A DNA stretch of 64,000 nucleotides from Hofstenia miamia. Taxonomy: Eukaryota > Xenacoelomorpha > Acoela > Hofsteniidae. The stretch covers positions 811,160-875,159 of the forward strand of contig CABFPE010000301.1 of NCBI GenBank assembly GCA_900660155.1, written 5' to 3'. A program made the position numbers and the translations under genes. This document shows, one piece after another, positions 61,946 through 64,000 of the stretch. The notes beneath the pieces were generated by a model. It made no database searches and had not been told where the DNA came from. It was given only the letters and a program-made list of their open reading frames with translations. Each line of letters begins with the position of its first letter. The stretch's first letter is position 1.

Positions 61946-62353
61946 TTGTGCTCAATCTGTAAACACCACATGTTAGAGGAGAGTCTCTTCTTTCTTTTTC
62001 GCTCTAAATCCGCGTGCTTGCTCCGTCCATCCGAGGCGTGCCGTTGCGCGAGGTCTCATCTGACTTTGATCATGACAGGCCTCAATGGGTTTGGAGTATC
62101 TCTTGCACATATCAAGAAACAGTCAAAGTTCTTTGTTGCCTGCATGGGCTCAAAACCTTTTAAATACATGAACATTAGGTATGGAGAGAATTTAAATCTT
62201 TTTCAAAAATTAGAAATTTTCAAAGAAAACTTGTTAATCTTTTCAACAACTTCTGCCACAGCAATGAGCTTAAATAGAAGTTTTCAACATTGCATTAAAA
62301 CATGTTCCCCAATAGACCTATTTCTGCCCAAGATTTTCAAATTTGGAAAATAG
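61946..62353 (+). other. 135-codon open frame of unknown meaning
   Basis: This is the longest frame in the hAT-like element outside the array. It begins MCSICKHHMLEESLFFLFRS and contains SLAHIKKQSKFFVACMGSKP. No family is recognised, and the region is less AT-rich than its flanks near 62000-62160. It could be part of the mobile element or chance. Confidence 0.2.
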
Positions 62354-63934
62354 CCTTGGAGAAAATTCTATGTAAATGTGGAAATTCGGGTTGTCCTTTT
62401 AAAAGGACGCTAGGCTGTTTAAGGTTAACTAAATTCCGTCATATTTTGTCATAAAAATTAGGTTTTGTTTTTGTAAAGACATATTTCTGGTTGCCCTATT
62501 AATAATTGGAATTATCCGGTATATTAAATTCACTATCCGGATCCCATCCCCAATTGATACATTAGTGGTCATGAAATTAATTCCATTGTGAAACAATAAT
62601 TCAAAAGCGGATATATTTACTAAACACATAAACAGATCGAAAGGAAAATATGTTTACATGTACGTAGGTTACTCTAGGGCGGCGTTATTTTCTATCATAT
62701 TTACAATTCCCTTTGCAATAATCATTTGTAATTTTAAATGCTCAAACTTGGAGGCTGACAAACTCTGTGAGACGATTTGCTACATAGTTCTTGATAGCGA
62801 GTCTTTCAACACCACAGAATTCTCCATCTTTTTGAAAATTTTAGTAGTATGACATGAGTTGGAATATTGTGATCTCAATATTTGGATTTTATCTTGAATA
62901 ATTTTTTTACATATTTTGTTGCATTTACATTTTTATTATTGGAAATCTCTAATAAAGATCTGCCATTCGTGGTTAGCGCACACCAACCCATATCTGAACA
63001 TGGGAGTCTTATAGTTTTTACAGTTTGCTTAACAAATAATGTTACACTAATACTCGTCTAACAATTTATGCAACTATCAAGAACCAGTTGAAATGGGGAT
63101 TCATCACTTAACATTACATGTTCCTACCACTTTGCGGTTTTTCCTTAATTGTTTGTGTTGTTTTTTCTGTTTTCAAAAGGCTGTCAATGGTGGAATCGTT
63201 CACTTCAAGAGCCATTTGCTGTTGTTAGTGACTAGTATGCTTCATTGGCAATTTATTCAGACACTAAACCTTACACCACTATTATCTTGGCCATCCTGTT
63301 CATTTGTTGCTCTTCCTCGATTAGCTTGAGCATTACAAGAAGTTTAGGGCAAGATTAAATGTTGTGTTGCCAGTATCATACTTCAAGCAGGGTTTTTTGC
63401 CCCTTGACGAATGCAATGCTATCCTAATGATAAACAAAATCTACCTTTGAAGGATGTTTAATATAAATTTAATTCAAGTTAATTAAATGCTTATAGAGTT
63501 AAAATATTAATACGGATAGAGGGTAATTAAAACTGGTAACCATATAATTATGATTACAAATGAACTTATTTTAATGGCAACTCTTTAAATTGTCATTTTC
63601 GATTAAATTTTTAATTATGTTTGGATTTTAATAATATTGTTATGATATTTGGACGTAATATTCGTGTACTATTAAATATTTCCAAAGTTTTAAGAAGTTG
63701 ATCGGTCAACTTTTGTGTTGAGGAAAGGATCATCATGAAGTCATTCGACTTAATTTCATTTTATTTTACAAGTAGGTTTTGTTGTTCCAATCTTTTGCAT
63801 TGTTCCATAACCTTTGAAGCGATGACTCAGTCGGCACATTGTCAGAACTAGCTTTGTATTCGAACTCATTAAATTAAGTAAAGGCAGCTACTCTTATCCA
63901 AATTTTTTCCTTAATTTATTCTTCCGTACCTTTT

Positions 63935-63938
<4 letters not shown>

Positions 63939-63984
<46 letters not shown>

Positions 63985-64000
63985 GTATATATATATGTAT
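63939..64000. repeat. TA microsatellite at window edge
   Basis: An alternating TA run with tgtata interruptions continues to the last base. Confidence 0.9.

Larger units (their letters stand above)
59129..62552 (+). mobile_element. Decayed hAT-like transposon enlarged by nested insertions
   Basis: The left end is tagggatgtgccgga; the reverse complement of the right end is tggggatgggatccgga. Further in, both arms contain ggatccggata. Flanking 8-mers aattatac (59121-59128) and attgatac (62553-62560) match at 6 of 8 positions. A hAT-type dimerisation fragment lies inside on the + strand. The span of about 3.4 kb includes the TTAA MITE at 60378-60558 and the 77-bp array to 61887, so the original element was nearer 2 kb. 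Assignment rests on combined weak evidence. Confidence 0.6.
55023..64000. other. Start of the next PMCA intron (at least 9 kb)
   Basis: It begins with the strong donor gtaaga. It holds the duplicated segment 57077-58719, a decayed hAT-like element (59129-62552) with nested repeats, and a TA microsatellite at the right edge. No TM9/TM10 or calmodulin-binding exon is visible, so the 3' end of the gene lies beyond the window. Confidence 0.75.

Overview
The window is AT-rich (about two thirds A+T by eye) eukaryotic genomic DNA from an animal. It carries one recognisable host gene: the middle of a plasma-membrane calcium ATPase (PMCA, ATP2B family) on the + strand. Seven exons (17955-18193, 34610-34844, 40003-40182, 44186-44380, 48681-48872, 54242-54455, 54817-55022) join into one uninterrupted frame of 487 codons. 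The frame runs from the nucleotide-binding domain, through the P-domain hinge and TM5/TM6, to about TM8. Both ends of the gene lie outside: the DKTG phosphorylation-site exon is not seen upstream, and the TM9/TM10 and calmodulin-binding exons are not seen downstream. The protein is clearly metazoan, but I cannot name the phylum from the sequence.

Layout. 1-17954 is most simply upstream intron, loaded with transposon remains, a complete Tc1-type element (11067-12357) and a falsely duplicated stretch (13655-17278). 17955-55022 holds the seven exons separated by introns of 16.4, 5.2, 4.0, 4.3, 5.4 and 0.36 kb. 55023-64000 is the start of the next intron, with a false duplication and a nest of mobile elements around a 77-bp minisatellite. 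Two of the six complete introns appear to start with GC rather than GT.

Most of what can be read outside the exons is mobile DNA. TA-target elements (Tc1/mariner/pogo type) lie at 221-1347, 11067-12357, 23532-23877, 36907-37209 and 51640-51971. hAT-like elements with 8-bp target duplications lie at 15563-15933, 28608-28962, 29453-30824, 51523-52213 and 59129-62552. A piggyBac-like TTAA MITE lies at 60378-60558, and a LINE reverse-transcriptase tail near 49139-49485. Only the Tc1 transposase is intact.

Assembly quality matters here. Nine isolated single Ns occur (14528, 16143, 21961, 22017, 32871, 41967, 57721, 58075, 60522). Most sit between perfect direct copies of flanking sequence, so about 2.9 kb is probably artefactual duplication. 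Two larger gaps sit in a TA microsatellite and in a C homopolymer. I found no convincing new multi-gene system. The most interesting items are the minisatellite made from a transposon end, the inferred pre-insertion site of that MITE, the GC-AG introns, and the potentially active Tc1 copy.
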